Shown: one piece after another, positions 33,300 through 44,633 of the stretch | Numbering within the stretch: position 1 is the first letter of the stretch | How the letters are laid out: each line of letters opens with the position of its first letter | Translations under genes and position numbers: made by a program | Notes under the pieces: model-generated | Database searches by the model: none | What the model was told of the DNA's origin: nothing | What the model saw: only the letters and a program-made list of their open reading frames with translations | NCBI GenBank assembly: GCA_024529925.1 | Contig: JAFEUB010000894.1 | Location: 1,547,501-1,611,500, forward strand | Direction of reading: 5' to 3' | Source of the DNA: Ophthalmolycus amberensis | Taxonomy: Eukaryota; Chordata; Actinopteri; Perciformes; Zoarcidae | Length of the DNA stretch: 64,000 nt

Positions 33300-36200
33300 C
33301 AGGATGGCCTAGACATGGCATGTCAGTGATCTGTCAGAGGGTATCAGCGCAGAACAGGTGTGTGTGTGTGTATAATGTGTGTGAGTCTCTTTCTGTGTTT
33401 GTGTTTTTGGGGGAAGCAAAAAAGAAGAGGAAGGCCAGAGGAGACGCACTCGCACTGACACACTAAGAAGCATGCCCCGGCTCATTTGTTCCCACTGACA
33501 GGAGAGGAGAGGGATGGCTTTCTACTAGACATGCCTAAGGGAGGAGGAAAGGTGTGTGTTGAGTGTGTGAGGGAGTCGGAGGGAGAGGAGCAGAGGAAGG
33601 GAGCTAAAATCTGCATCAAAGAGTATGAAAGAGTGCATCTGCTTATGTGCGAGCAGCAGCAGCAGCAGCAGGCAAAGCACAGGAGCCCTTCTCACAAGCA
33701 ACGTCCTCGGGTTCCTTCTGATGGATCACGTCTACGTATCTCAAACAGCATGTAAACAGAACCATCATTTGCTTTGGACTAAGTCTGTCCCTTACGTTTG
33801 CTGATGAAAACAGCTAGGCAGCTAAGTAAACTAATTTCAGAAGTTTATATTCTACAAGCTGAGGTCTGTATCTACACAGACCTCATGAGCATAAGTCTGG
33901 GACACAAATCAACCTGTAAACAAAGAGTGCCGCCTTCAGGTTAAGCTCCCTCTTCAACCCGGCAGTCTGGAAGAGCCCGGTTCATCTTTTTCTTTTGCTG
34001 GAGCCCTCTGTGTCCAGACCCCCGCTGTGCCGCAGCAGTTTTCTCATTTAAATGAATGAAGGGGGCTGTGTTTTTTTCCATGCAGGGCTATTCGATGTTC
34101 TATTGAAGTATAAGCTTCTGTAGGTGGCACTCTTTTCCTTTTTTTAAGCCACTGCGGCTGTCACTAAACAAGATGCATCTCCTTCAAGTTATTCCAAACA
34201 AACTGCTGTTGATGCTGCCAAATACAAGACACAGTACATCCCGTGATGCTGCTTCTTCCAGAGGATTCTTCCCGGGAATGAATTACATAACTCGGAGTGT
34301 TTGCTCCAGCAAAGCTCAAGTAAAACAAACAAATAAACTGAATAATCACGCGTATGAATCCCACCATGAAACACAGTATTTTTCCTGTTGTATAATCGTG
34401 ATAATAATAATAATAAGTTATATATTACATTCTGTGACAGGTTCAATTATAAACCATGCCGTTTCTTCAAGGGAGCTCACAAGCAGAACATGTGACACAC
34501 TTCAACATCAGTGGCTCGTCTTGATCAGTAAATGCAGAACAGCTGGTGAATTTCACCATTCGCTCTGGTTCGGCTGCATTAAACATTCGGTTAAAAAGCA
34601 ATTTCTTTTTCCACCTCAACGAAGCTGTTTTATGGTATTCGTGCTTCTTTTTTGTTGCCGCGGAGTGGAGCGATGGCAAAGACAGCGAGGGTACGGAGCC
34701 CACTGTGCTGTTGAATTATAAAGTTTCGATCCTCTGAAGCCCTGGGACATCCCAAAACACTGCTCTTACAGTGTGGGTCCACCTTGTGATGCTATCCCAC
34801 ACAAAAAGAAGAACGGTAGTGTCCTCAGGCTCTCGAGGTAGACTACATTTGCTGTCGTACCATATGCTTACATATATCCTTACGTACACATAGACGAGAT
34901 GAGACACCAGGCATTCATATTCATCTCGGTGTTCAGCGGCCCACTAAATGGTAAACAACTGGCAGCCCAGACACCATGACCAACAAGGATTATATCACCT
35001 CGTCATGAGATCACAGCGGGCCGGGAGCCAATCGCTCGATGCGCTTTAAACTGTCAGGACCGGTGGAGACGAGGTGAAACTCTCCACTCAAACCGGCTCA
35101 CTTACATCTCATCCAATTCCAATGTGAGCCTTAACTGGAATCAATGATGTAGTAATGGACAGTGAGAAACCGTGCTGAAGTGTAATGCTACCTGTTAAAT
35201 GCAGTTGCTGGCCGCTCGATATGGGTAGAATGCTCGCCCCCGTAATGTTGTGAGGATTAATTCCCTCTTTCAAGTAGGAGTGGGAAAGGGTAATGGAGTT
35301 TGATTTTGATTTTGAAAAGGTTGAGATTGTCTGCACTTCAGCTCCATATTCAGGATTGAGACGTGTAACAACAGCTAAAAGAACAACATTGATTCAGAGC
35401 TTTCTTAGGGGGGCGTAAAAATAAAAAACATACAAACAGAATTATTTAAGGTGGGTTAAATGCTCACTGCAGGCTTTTACAGGCTGACACATCAAAAGCT
35501 GCAGAGAAAAATCATTATTTCATCTACATCACAATCACAGATGGAGACTCAATAAAATCAGCTTGATATTATTCTATCCCAAAACCTAAAGATCAGCTTT
35601 TAGAACCCGTAATTTATTCATACAGGCTGTCATCGCATGCAGCTTTGTCACTGGGGAGCTTTTTCAACTTTCCATCAACTGTCACTAATTGCAGACCATT
35701 TTGAATAACATCAGCATAAACAAACCTGCCTCCGAATGAATGCAAAGCTCACTGGTAGCCGACACATGCCGTCAGCCCTCGAATCAAAAGCTCAGCAGTC
35801 AATTTGAGATGGAAAAAATGTCTTCAGTCGGGCAAATTGAAGCCACATCTGCCCATAACCAAACCCAGCGGTGGGCCGACTGTTTGCACAGGCTGGCAGC
35901 ATGCAAATACATATTGGTATCTTGAAAAAGGATGTGTCGAATTCAAGACACATCTCCTTATTTCGTTCATTGGATTACCTCAAAATTAGGACACATACTG
36001 AGATGCTCGAATAAAACATGTTCCAAAATCCACAAATTTAAAAAATAAAAGTAAAAGCTATAACATATTCGAAAGTCAAGGTTTTTTTTAAACTTTGATC
36101 GACAGTAATGGAACATACATATGAAAAAGACTCAAAAGCGCAACTCAATAAAAGCTCCGGAAAGAGTGAAAGAGCGTTCCCTGGCCCTTTAAGTCAAGGT

Positions 36201-36625
36201 TAGAGGAAAGAACTAGGCCATTTTGTTGCTGCAGTGGAAAAACAAAAGCGGCAGGGTGCCTGGGTGGCAAACAGGGAGGGGGGAAAATGACAGCGGTACA
36301 AAGAAATCAAATAAAGTCTGACAATAAATGAGGTGCAGAGGAGGCCTGTGGTCAACGAGCAGAAGTCAGAGAGCTGCTGACGACAACGATCACACTCTCC
36401 GCCTCTGTCTTTTTTATCTGCAGTATTTGCCGCTTTCCTATTCCTGTCTGCATCACTCTATCTCACTTTTTTAGATTCTCTTTCATCATCTCAGACACTT
36501 CTCCGGCTCCCGTTCGCTCTATATGAGTTTTCTCTATTCTTTCATTTATTTCAGCCTCGCTCTTTCTCTTAGGTCTGTCTGGCACTTTCTGACTTTCTCT
36601 CCTTTTCTGTGAGTATTGGACTGTC
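33300..36625. other. No gene seen; noncoding DNA
   Basis: 3.3 kb of largely unique sequence. A (GCA)n of five units lies at 33655-33670 and a short AAT repeat near 34400. A 10-bp hairpin occupies 33860-33885 (TGAGGTCTGT with its complement). The 182-codon frame at 34173-34721 has no recognisable domain and spans the AAT repeat; it is treated as chance. Confidence 0.5.
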
Positions 36626-36631
36626 TCTCTG

Positions 36632-36652
36632 CCCCCCCCCCCCCCCCCCCCC
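36632..36652 (+). repeat. Poly-C tract (about 21 nt)
   Basis: Uninterrupted C-run; length may be an assembly approximation. Confidence 0.9.
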
Positions 36653-36721
36653 ACCAGTCTATTTAGCTGCCTGACATCGTCTCTCTGTCTCAATTCAGTC
36701 ACTTTTCTTTGAAGGAAGAAT

Positions 36722-36985
36722 ACACGACAATTTGGGGAATACACTTTTTAGCTTTTCTCTCAAAGAGTTTTGAAAACATTGACGCCACTTTCATGTCTGT
36801 ACGCTGAATATGAAGCAACAGCCAAGAGACAGTTAGCTTATCATAAAGACTGGAAGCAAAGGGAAAAAACTAGCCCGACTTAAAGTGATAATGTGGTTCA
36901 ATCCAAACAAGATACATAGACAACAATTTGCAGATTTACAGAGGGTTATGGGTGCGGGACTATGTCTTGTCCAGGAGCAGAGACT
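36722..36985. repeat. Teleost inverted-repeat element, copy b (half)
   Basis: AATTTGGGGAATACAC, TTTCATGTCTGTACGCTGAA, CAGTTAGCTTATCATAAAGAC, and then GTGCGGGACTATGTCTTGTCC near the centre. This is the left half of the family seen at 105-415. It is followed directly by another head (from about 37035). Confidence 0.6.
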
Positions 36986-37034
36986 TCCTGGACGACAAGT
37001 ATTTCCCAAAATTTCAAACCACTGCTACAAATAA

Positions 37035-37323
37035 ATAGTTCAATAGTTGGAGAAACACGCTTCTTTGCTTCCTTTCGTGAAACGCAAACTTTCTAAAATA
37101 TTGTTATGGGCCGGGCGGGAGCTGGGATGTGTTAAGCCTAGCTTAGCATAACGACTGAAAGCAGAAGAAAACATCTAGTCTGGCTTTGAAAATATACACA
37201 TACCACAGAATGATCACGTTGTTAATCCGCACAATGCCAGACATGAAAACAAGGGTATTCTTGGTTTTATCACATGCTGAAACTATTTCTTGAGGAAAAA
37301 TACATTCACACCACATACTTTTG
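37035..37323. repeat. Teleost inverted-repeat element, copy c, left half (split by L2)
   Basis: Starts near GGAGAAACACGCTTCTTTGC, continues with AAGCCTAGCTTAGCATAACG, then CACGTTGTTAATCCGCAC and ACATGCTGAAACTATTTCTTG, the last being centre-of-element words. The L2 LINE begins at 37324, and the complementary half resumes at about 39313-39545. Confidence 0.55.
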
Positions 37324-37533
37324 TGCAAGGCAAGGCAAGGCAAGTTTATTTGTATAGCACATTTCAACAACAAGGTAATTCAAAGTGCTTCACATAAAAC
37401 CATTAAAAGCATCAAAACATAAGGCAAAAGAAAAGGAGATTTAAAAACAATTAAAGAAACAGTGTAAGAAATAAAATTCAGTAGTAAAATGCAGAAATGC
37501 AGGAAATTGATTAATATATTAATTGAATGTGGT

Positions 37534-37779
37534 TCAATTAAAGGCAGCAGCAAACAGAAAGGTCTTCAATCTTGATTTAAATGAGCTGAGGGTCTCAGCA
37601 GACCTGCAGCTTTCTGGGACTTTGTTCCAGATATGTGGAGCAGAAAAACTGAACGCTGCTTCTCCATGTTTAGTTCTGACTCTGGGAACAGAAAGTAGAC
37701 CGGTCCCAGACGACCTGTGGGGTCGGGATGGTTCATAAGGTAGCAGCAGATCAGAGATGTATTTTGGTCCCAAAACCAT
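37534..37779 (-). pseudogene. Frameshifted C-terminus of L2 reverse transcriptase protein
   Basis: Begins PKYISDLLLPYEPSR and ends FKSRLKTFLFAAAFN. This is the conserved tail of L2/Maui ORF2 proteins, in a different frame from the main RT segment upstream. A single extra T near 37768 (+ strand) appears to be the cause. It shows the copy is no longer functional. Confidence 0.8.
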
Positions 37780-39211
37780 TCAGTGCTTTGTAAACCAACA
37801 GCAGGATTTTAAAGTCAATTCTTTGTTGGACAGGAAGCCAGTGCAAAGACCTCAGAACTGGAGTGATGTGATCCACCCTCCTGGTCTTAGTGAGGACGCG
37901 AGCTGCAGCGTTCTGAATCAGCTGCAGCTTTCTGACGGACTTTTTACAGAGACCTGTAAACACACCGTTACAGTAGTCCAGTCTGCTGAAGATAAATGCG
38001 TGGACAAGTTTTTCCAAATCCTGTTGAGACATAAGTCCTCTAATCCTTGATATATTCTTCAGGTGATAATAGGCTGATTTTGTAATTGTCTTGATATGGC
38101 TGTTCAGGTTGAGGTCTGAATCCATAACTACACCTAGATTTCTGGCTTGGTTTGTGGGTTTTAACATCAGTGACTGAAGCTGAGCGGTGATTTTCAATTG
38201 TTCGTCCTTGGTACCAAAAACAATTACTTCTGTTTTATCTTTGTTTAATTGAAGAAAATTCTGGCACATCCAGTTGTTGATTTGTTCAATGCAGTTACCC
38301 AGCCCTTGTATGGGATTATAGTCCCCTGGTGACATAGTTATGTAGATTTGTGTGTCGTCTGCATAATTATGATAACACACTTTGTTGTTTTCCATAATCT
38401 GAGCTAGTGGAAGCATGTAGATGTTGAACAGAAGAGGCCCCAGTATTGAACCTTGGGGAACACCACATGTCATTTTAGTCAGCTCTGATGTGTAATCAGC
38501 TACAGACACAAAGTATTCTCGGCCCTTCAAGTAGGATTCAAACCAGTTAAGTGCTGTGCCAGAGAGTCCCACCCAGATTTTTAGTCTTTCTAGGAGTATG
38601 GCATGGTCGACCGTGTCGAATGCAGCACTGAGATCTAGTAACACTAAGACTGAACTTCTGCCGTTGTCTATGTTTAAGTGGATGTCGTTGAAAACCTTAA
38701 CAAGAGCAGTTTCAGTACTGTGGTGCTGTCGAAAGCCTGACTGGAAAACATCAAAGCAGTTATTTACGGTCAAGAAGTTGGTCAGCTGTTGGAAAACCGC
38801 TTTTTCAATTATTTTACTTAAAAATGGGAGGTTTGATATTGGCCGATAATTTTTCATCGTTGCGGAGTCTAAACTAACCTTCTTTAGGAGTGGTTTAATA
38901 ACTGCAGTTTTTAGGGCTTGTGGGAAGACACCTGAGAGAAGGGATGTGTTTACAATTTGTAAAAGATCAGTGGTCATGCAGTTTGAAATATTTTTGAAAA
39001 AGTGTGTTGGTAGAATATCCAAGCAGCAGGAGGATGACTTCAGATGTTGTATAATGTCTTCTAGGCTTCTACGGTCGATTGAATGAAATTGTGTCATGAT
39101 ATTTGAATGGATGTTATTCAGAGATCGGGACAACACATATCCTGTGGATGTGCAACATCTCTGGATATATGGTGGGTTGCCAGATATGGTTTTTGTTACC
39201 TGACTTGGCAA
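37751..39211 (-). CDS. L2 LINE reverse transcriptase, partial (486 codons)
   Basis: RNA-dependent DNA polymerase of an L2-clade retrotransposon; it would copy its own RNA at a nicked target site in the nucleus. Around residues 121-127 is NYRPISN. Motif A with the catalytic Asp, LLDLSAAFDTVD, is at about 191-202. Motif B, GVPQGSILGPLLFN, is at about 250-263, and the YADD active site (motif C) at about 283-286. The thumb-like C-terminal part contains LHWLPVQQRIDFK at about 457-469. All three catalytic motifs are intact and there is no stop for 486 codons, so the copy is relatively young. The endonuclease is absent and the C-terminus is shifted out of frame, so it is not expected to be autonomous. 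The ATG at 39211 is simply the first in the truncated frame, not a native start. The first 30 or so residues may come from flanking DNA. Confidence 0.85.
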   Translation of the reverse strand: MPSQVTKTISGNPPYIQRCCTSTGYVLSRSLNNIHSNIMTQFHSIDRRSLEDIIQHLKSSSCCLDILPTHFFKNISNCMTTDLLQIVNTSLLSGVFPQALKTAVIKPLLKKVSLDSATMKNYRPISNLPFLSKIIEKAVFQQLTNFLTVNNCFDVFQSGFRQHHSTETALVKVFNDIHLNIDNGRSSVLVLLDLSAAFDTVDHAILLERLKIWVGLSGTALNWFESYLKGREYFVSVADYTSELTKMTCGVPQGSILGPLLFNIYMLPLAQIMENNKVCYHNYADDTQIYITMSPGDYNPIQGLGNCIEQINNWMCQNFLQLNKDKTEVIVFGTKDEQLKITAQLQSLMLKPTNQARNLGVVMDSDLNLNSHIKTITKSAYYHLKNISRIRGLMSQQDLEKLVHAFIFSRLDYCNGVFTGLCKKSVRKLQLIQNAAARVLTKTRRVDHITPVLRSLHWLPVQQRIDFKILLLVYKALNGFGTKIHL

Positions 39212-39312
39212 CCCAAATGTGACAACAATACTTTAGCAAGTTGGGCACAGTCATCGCACCATTCTGTTGTCAACCAAGACATACTTCCAGTATGTAATCC
39301 CTCAAAGAAACC

Positions 39313-39545
39313 ACAATCTGTTGTTTCTACATTTCTGTTTTGTACTAGGTTTCCTCAAATAGTACACGTTTTAATTAGTGAAACTGAGCAGTATTAGAAG
39401 GCATATGTTCTATTGTTTTTTATAACTTCAGCCAAGATTGCTGATTCTCGCCTGTTTACGGTCTTTATGCTAAGCTTGGTTGATCGTTTACAGACTCCGG
39501 CTCCATACTCAACGCACAAACATGAGAATGATGTCTCTTCATGTC
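39313..39545. repeat. Teleost inverted-repeat element, copy c, right half
   Basis: CACGTTTTAATTAGTGAAAC, TTTACGGTCTTTATGCTAAGC and AACATGAGAATGATGTCTC match, in reverse complement, the left-half words (AATTAACACGT, GCTTAGCATAAAGAC, CTTTCATGTCTGT). It resumes the element interrupted by the L2 at 37324-39212. Confidence 0.55.
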
Positions 39546-39744
39546 CATGTCACTCTCTCTATTCCTTTATCTTTTTCAGGTTGTTTCTCCTTCAATCTTT
39601 CTCTCCCTCAGGTCTGAAAAGTGTCTACCTTTGCAACTTCTCCATTTAAATGAGTGATGGGGAATCCAATCACACGTTCCCTTTGCTAGAACCAATAATT
39701 TGATAAACCCACTCCAACTGCTACCACTGCACCAGGGAGCAAAC

Positions 39745-39785
39745 ACACACACACACACACACATACACACACACACACACACACA
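39745..39785 (+). repeat. (AC)n microsatellite
   Basis: Two AC blocks separated by AT; faces the TG tract at 39857-39900. Confidence 0.95.
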
Positions 39786-39852
39786 AACAGAGATACACAT
39801 TGATGTCTTCATAGTTTAGTGACAACCCCCTGGTTCTCTTTCTCAGGTGTTT

Positions 39853-39856
<4 letters not shown>

Positions 39857-39895
<39 letters not shown>

Positions 39896-39900
39896 TGTGT
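39857..39900 (+). repeat. (GT)n microsatellite
   Basis: About 17 perfect GT units, then a T-interrupted end. Confidence 0.95.
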
Positions 39901-40003
39901 GCATAAGGTGTCCATGAGGTACTTTGTGCTACAATTCAGGTGAGAAGAGACACACAAATCAAAACTGCAAACATCTGATGTGTTCATACTAATTTAAAAC
40001 TGC

Positions 40004-40031
40004 CTGTGTGTGTGTGTGTGTGTGTGTGTGT
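40004..40031 (+). repeat. (GT)n microsatellite
   Basis: About 13 units. Confidence 0.95.
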
Positions 40032-40259
40032 TTTAGAGAATAAAAAATTGTGTGTTTGCGCGTGGGAGGCGTGACGCAGTATGTATGACAGTACAAGAAA
40101 ACGTGAGAACGCACTGTGTATGAATGAGGCGGAATGCTACAGCGCATGTGTTTGTTGATTTTGGACAGCTCGCCCCCACACACACACGCACACAAACTCA
40201 CAAAAACGCACACGCATAAATTGCCTCTCTTTCCCAAACCCCTGGTGCCTGTGTGAGTC

Positions 40260-40322
40260 AGTCTCGTCAGTGTGTGTCTGCGTGTCAGTGTGTGTCTGTG
40301 TGTGTGTGTGTGCGTGTGTGCG
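40260..40322 (+). repeat. Degenerate TG-rich tract
   Basis: Imperfect GTGTGTCTGYG units, about 60 bp. Confidence 0.8.
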
Positions 40323-40418
40323 CATATCTTAATCTCCCAGCTTAGACAAACCCAGCAGAGTTTCTAGTAAATGTTGTTCATAAAGTCTAGCAGGAGCTCT
40401 GTCTGTCATACAGCTGTG

Positions 40419-40422
<4 letters not shown>

Positions 40423-40453
<31 letters not shown>

Positions 40454-40478
40454 AAATACAGACACACACAGTAAGCAG

Positions 40479-40505
<27 letters not shown>
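40423..40505 (+). repeat. (AC)n and (AT)n microsatellites
   Basis: AC tract at 40423-40450, then a 13-unit AT tract at 40479-40505. A/C-rich degenerate DNA continues to about 40740. Confidence 0.95.
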
Positions 40506-40510
<5 letters not shown>

Positions 40511-40739
40511 TAAGACGAAAGAAGACACAGACAGAAAGCACTTAGACAAAGGCACACCCTCAAACACACAAATGCACACACATTCAGACACAAAGAGATA
40601 AAGATGCACACAGGTTACCACACGCACACGAAGATGCAGACACAAAGAAACTCTGACTCAGAGACACAAGGCAATGGCACAGACACAAAGAAACAGATAG
40701 ACACACACACTTAAACACAGACAAAGAAACACACACTGC

Positions 40740-40985
40740 GACAGACGACGAGGGGCCCGACGGCATGCAGCAGATCCAGGACCAGCACCAGCGCTGTGAC
40801 GCATAGGCTACAATGCGGGGCCCGCTGATGAGCAACGCAACCCTTGGCGCTATGAGCGCTGAGGCAGCATGCTGCGCTGGCAAACGCAGCTCTGGAGAGG
40901 GCGGTTTTGTGAGAGACGTTCAGCAACAACAGCAGCTCTGTTGAACAAAGCGAGCGTCCACGCAGCTGCAGAAGAGAGAACTCAC
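40740..40985. other. GC-richer island, no assigned function
   Basis: Unlike the AC-rich DNA before it, this 250-bp stretch is GC-rich with several CpG dinucleotides and CAGCAG-type words. No frame is protein-like on either strand. It could be a small regulatory element or an unrecognised repeat. Confidence 0.3.
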
Positions 40986-40989
40986 ACAT

Positions 40990-42155
40990 TAACGCACAGA
41001 ACTCACACCCTCACACTGGTTGATGATTATGAAGGAGTGTGAAAACTCACACAGACGTGTCTAAAAGTTACCCGGCACAACCCTGACATTAAGTGACTTG
41101 CCTGCTTATGTTTTATATTCCAGAATTTTTTGTCAGAATGGGCTGAGGATGAAGAGATTCATTCAGCTGCTGTTGTTTTTTCTCTTCCACTCCGTACATT
41201 TACAACGGTTTGCTAACTTGTGCAAAAAGACACCTGATACTCACAAAAGTATCAGATGTGCTTCACAAAAAAAGAAATGCATTGTGATGCATAATATTCA
41301 CGTTCTGTGCTAAAATATTCACGACAAAATTACAGTTATAAACTTATATGTATATATATATATATATATAAATATTTAAATAGATATATTGTCGTGTGAA
41401 TAAATTGCACACAAAAAAAACTCCCTCGGTGAGTAAAGGCCTGCAAATGTAGAGATTTCCTGCACTGCATAGATTAGGACGGACTTTGCATCTTATCAAC
41501 AACAAACTTTAGCAGCTGGAGTAAACAACACTACTGGAGGAGCTCCATTGTTTAGCAGGTCGGTGTTGATTGGGAAAAAGACGAATCGGTCCAACAGGTG
41601 AAGTGGTTTGGTGAAGGGATGTAGAAGCATGTAATTACTCTGAGGGAAGCTTTTTTTCATGTTGGCTCTGATCACCATTTATCACAGCAGCTCAGCACTG
41701 TTTGTCAAGTCTGAATCTGTTTAACATCAGTAATCCTGCAGCAGCAACTGTAGACGTTGCATGTATTCCCAAGAACTGCGATGGTGTGTCATTATGACGG
41801 TGATGTGTTGCAGGGTAACAACATAAATAAACCTTTTGTTGCAGTTATAACAAATTGTGAGTTTTATAGTCACGCTGAAACGCTTACACACTGATGAATG
41901 TTGAGTGCGTGTGTTGCTGTGACTTTACTCTCCGTGCCGACATAAAATGATCATGCGTGTGTAAAAAAATGTAACCAGCAAATAAATTGGGAATATAAGA
42001 CTTATCGGCCAGTCTCCGGTCATAGCTGATCAGCTGCCAAAGGGGCGGTTCCAATCAGCTCCTTGGTACTTTGTGCTCAACTCCTGGTCCTTATTTTTTT
42101 GGCACACACACATTAAAACGCATGCACTTCGTCTCTTTCCACTTACACGCAATTT
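40990..42155. other. No gene seen; noncoding DNA
   Basis: AT-rich; (AT)n at about 41350-41370. An imperfect hairpin near 41232-41262 is built on CTGATACT. Nothing else recognised. Confidence 0.5.
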
Positions 42156-42159
42156 TTAA

Positions 42160-42382
42160 ATGTATAGTTTGACATTTTGGAAAGAAATTTAAGATGAAAA
42201 AGCAGTTGATTATCTTAGCTTAGCATTGAGACTGTAAACAGGGGGAAACATGTAGCCTGTCTCTGTCCAAAGGTAACAAAATCCAACCTAGCAGAATGTC
42301 TACAGCTCACTGTCTGTTCAAAAACAAAAGTGTAAAGAAATTGAAATAGACCAGAACGTAACCCCCTATAAAACCACAACAT
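42160..42382. repeat. Teleost inverted-repeat element, copy d
   Basis: TTTGACATTTTGGAAAGAAAT, CTTAGCTTAGCATTGAGAC, AACAGGGGGAAACATGTAGCC, CTGTCCAAAGGTAACAAAATC and, at the right edge, TAACCCCCTATAAAACCACAA. This is the clearest single copy of the family in this window. Confidence 0.7.
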
Positions 42383-42540
42383 ATTATATTTTTTACATTT
42401 CTACAGCTTCTCAGAATACAGATAATCTCAAAAGGCACAGATATATGAATACAGGCACACACTCGGCCAAACACCCAGCCCCACCCCTCCACTACCGAGC
42501 TAAGTGTTGGAGAAAGAGAGAAAGAAACACTCCGCCACAA

Positions 42541-42541
42541 C

Positions 42542-42571
<30 letters not shown>
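42541..42571 (+). repeat. (AC)n microsatellite
   Basis: About 15 units. Confidence 0.95.
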
Positions 42572-42572
<1 letters not shown>

Positions 42573-43073
42573 ATGCGCGCACACACAGAGAGCAGCTAAC
42601 TTAATTTAAAAATCAATTAATTAAAAAGCATGGTCCTCTCCCACAGGGAGTGAAAGACAAATTTGAGGAATTTAATCCTGGTACACAAAGCAGAGCTGTT
42701 CAGCCGCAGAGATATGAGAGGACATGATGGATGGGGTGATAGGAGGGACGGAGGATGGACGTTCAATGAATTTTAAAAAGGGAAGGCGATTTAACTCAGT
42801 CGCCTCAATTTGACACGACTCACACTTGCTTTTCCTACTGTACTGTACCGCTTCTCCCATTTCTATCTATCTATCTATTTTCTGATGGACAGAATAGAAG
42901 AAAAAAGCACAGTCAGCAGATAAACTGAGCATGATGGAAAGAGAGTAAGTGTGTATGTGTGTTGGTGGGGTTCAGGAGCATCACTCTCTCACTCCCCCAC
43001 TGTCTCTTTACATTAGTTTTCAGGCTTTTTTTAAAAAGAGATGTGTTATTGATTTTTTTGACGCGTAGAAGCA

Positions 43074-43088
43074 GGGGGGGGGGGGGGG
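43074..43088 (+). repeat. Poly-G tract
   Basis: About 15 G. Confidence 0.85.
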
Positions 43089-43300
43089 CTCAGAAGATTT
43101 AGTTTGTGTGTGTGTGTGTCTCTGTTCTTACCCCAGGCGAAAAAATCATAATAAAGAGTTTGCCTTTCTGTCCTCCCTGGTGTTCCTAAACAAAGACTTC
43201 GCCTAATAGGTACGAAAAAAAGGAAAACTCTGCAAGATAAACTGTTCCATATGCCAACAGAGAGAGAGACTATGGAGACAGTGTGAGTGTACAGTAAGTG

Positions 43301-43318
43301 TGTGTGTGTGTGTGTGTG
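43301..43318 (+). repeat. (GT)n microsatellite
   Basis: Nine units. Confidence 0.9.
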
Positions 43319-43469
43319 CTTATGAAATGCGTACGTTCGGCACTCAATGTGTGAATGTGCTAGTACAGGTAAGTGTTTGTGAGAAAATACAAGTGGCCTT
43401 CCATATTTGTCTGCTGTTTGTCTGTTGAACAATATGAGTGTGTTTGAGAGCATGCGAAGTGAAAAAAGA

Positions 43470-44155
43470 AAGATTCAGAGTTCAGACCCTTTCGCTTTTT
43501 TTAGATCCTCAAGTAAAAGTAGCAACAATTGTCTCTGCTCACTGAACCCCTTCTTGACTGATTCAGCCAAGTCAACAGGGTATATTTGTTCTGGTAGTTT
43601 CCAGTAGGTTTATTGCCTATCGGCGACTACCAGAACCTACGTATGCCTCGGCTCAGCAAGTGAACAGTGTCAAGGGTAGGGACGTCACGATACCAGAACT
43701 GTAGGAGTCTATACCAATACCAGAGAGATTACATTATTCTTGATACTCAATTTAACGCCACAGTAAAAAAAAAAAAAATAAAAAATTTTTTTTTATTTTA
43801 ATGTGAAAATATCTCCTTCAAACAACTGTATTTATTTGGGTTTCTTGCCAAAAACAACATTTTACAAGATTACATCTGCACACATCATGAGAAAATTATA
43901 ATTGACCTCCACCTAGTTCTCATTTTTACTGAATAGAGCTTGATTGCATCATAATGAAATTCAATGCAACAACATTGACTAGCTTAAGCCCTGCCAGTCT
44001 CAAGCTGTATGTAAAAACTTAACCTCCAATCTGTTGATTGGTGGATTAACAGGTATACAAGTATTATTACAATAATTCCCTCTAATGTAATGGAGTAGAA
44101 GTATGAACTAGTACGAAATGATTTTACTCAAATAGAGTCAATAAAGTACCTAATT
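43470..44155. repeat. Interspersed repeat split into two pieces, with other repeat DNA between
   Basis: GATCCTCAAGTAAAAGTAGC (43503) and the pair TAATTCCCTCTAATGTAATG and GGAGTAGAAGTATG (44075-44106) are the two ends of the family at 455-880. Between them lie an 11-bp inverted pair (GTTCTGGTAGT at 43588-43598, complement at 43626-43636) and AGGGACGTCACGATACCAG (about 43679), the opening words of another fish repeat as I recall it. A poly-A/T zone lies at 43765-43800. Nested insertion is the likely explanation. Confidence 0.45.
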
Positions 44156-44159
44156 TATG

Positions 44160-44630
44160 CTTGGAAAGCATGAATGTGTGCGTGCATGTGTGTGTCAGAG
44201 CGTTATACAGTATATGTGTAAGTGTGCGAGTGTAACAGGCGTGTGGAGAGGTCTATTACGGAAATACGGCGGGAGCACAGCAGTTGAGATAAAAGGGGAG
44301 AAAAGAGAATAAGAGTGAGAAAGATTGAAAGAGAGAGCGAGAGAAGAAGGTGGAAGCAGGTTTGAAATGGATGGTGTAATTGTTGACTGCTGGTCGACTC
44401 TTATCTTGGTTTCTCAGGGCTGTTGTCTGGGCAGACTGGCTTTTTCTCGCTTTCCTATCTCATGTCTCTCTCTAGGAGTGGACCAAACCTGGCAACCCAT
44501 ATACTTTTCTCTATTTTTTCCCCTCTCGTCAACGCTTCCCAATGCCCGTCTTTCTCCTCCTTTCTGTCATATTACTGTGGCCTCATCCATTGAGCAATTC
44601 TTGCTTTTTTTCTCTTTCCATCCCTCTCTT
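44160..44630. other. No gene seen; noncoding DNA leading into a pyrimidine tract
   Basis: Purine-rich near 44300-44350 and pyrimidine-rich from 44500, which would serve as the branch and polypyrimidine region if the exon at 44634 is real. Confidence 0.4.
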
Positions 44631-44633
44631 CAG

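Larger units (their letters stand above)
37324..39212 (-). mobile_element. 5'-truncated L2 (Maui-like) LINE on the minus strand
   Basis: Read on -, it ends with CTATACAAATAAACTTGCC followed by TTGCC repeats (the AAGGC repeats at 37325-37344 on +), the typical 3' end of fish L2 elements. Upstream lies the 3' UTR, a frameshifted C-terminal segment and a long reverse transcriptase frame. The apurinic endonuclease domain expected in a complete L2 is missing, so the copy is truncated at its 5' end, somewhere around 39.1-39.2 kb. A 9-bp inverted pair (GGGTTGCCA at 39174 and its complement at 39206) sits at that edge. No clear target duplication is seen, which is usual for L2. It appears to lie inside an older inverted-repeat element. 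Confidence 0.85.

Noticed and set aside
34173..34721. 182-codon plus-strand frame
   Set aside because: Crosses an AAT simple repeat and has no recognisable domain; best explained as chance.
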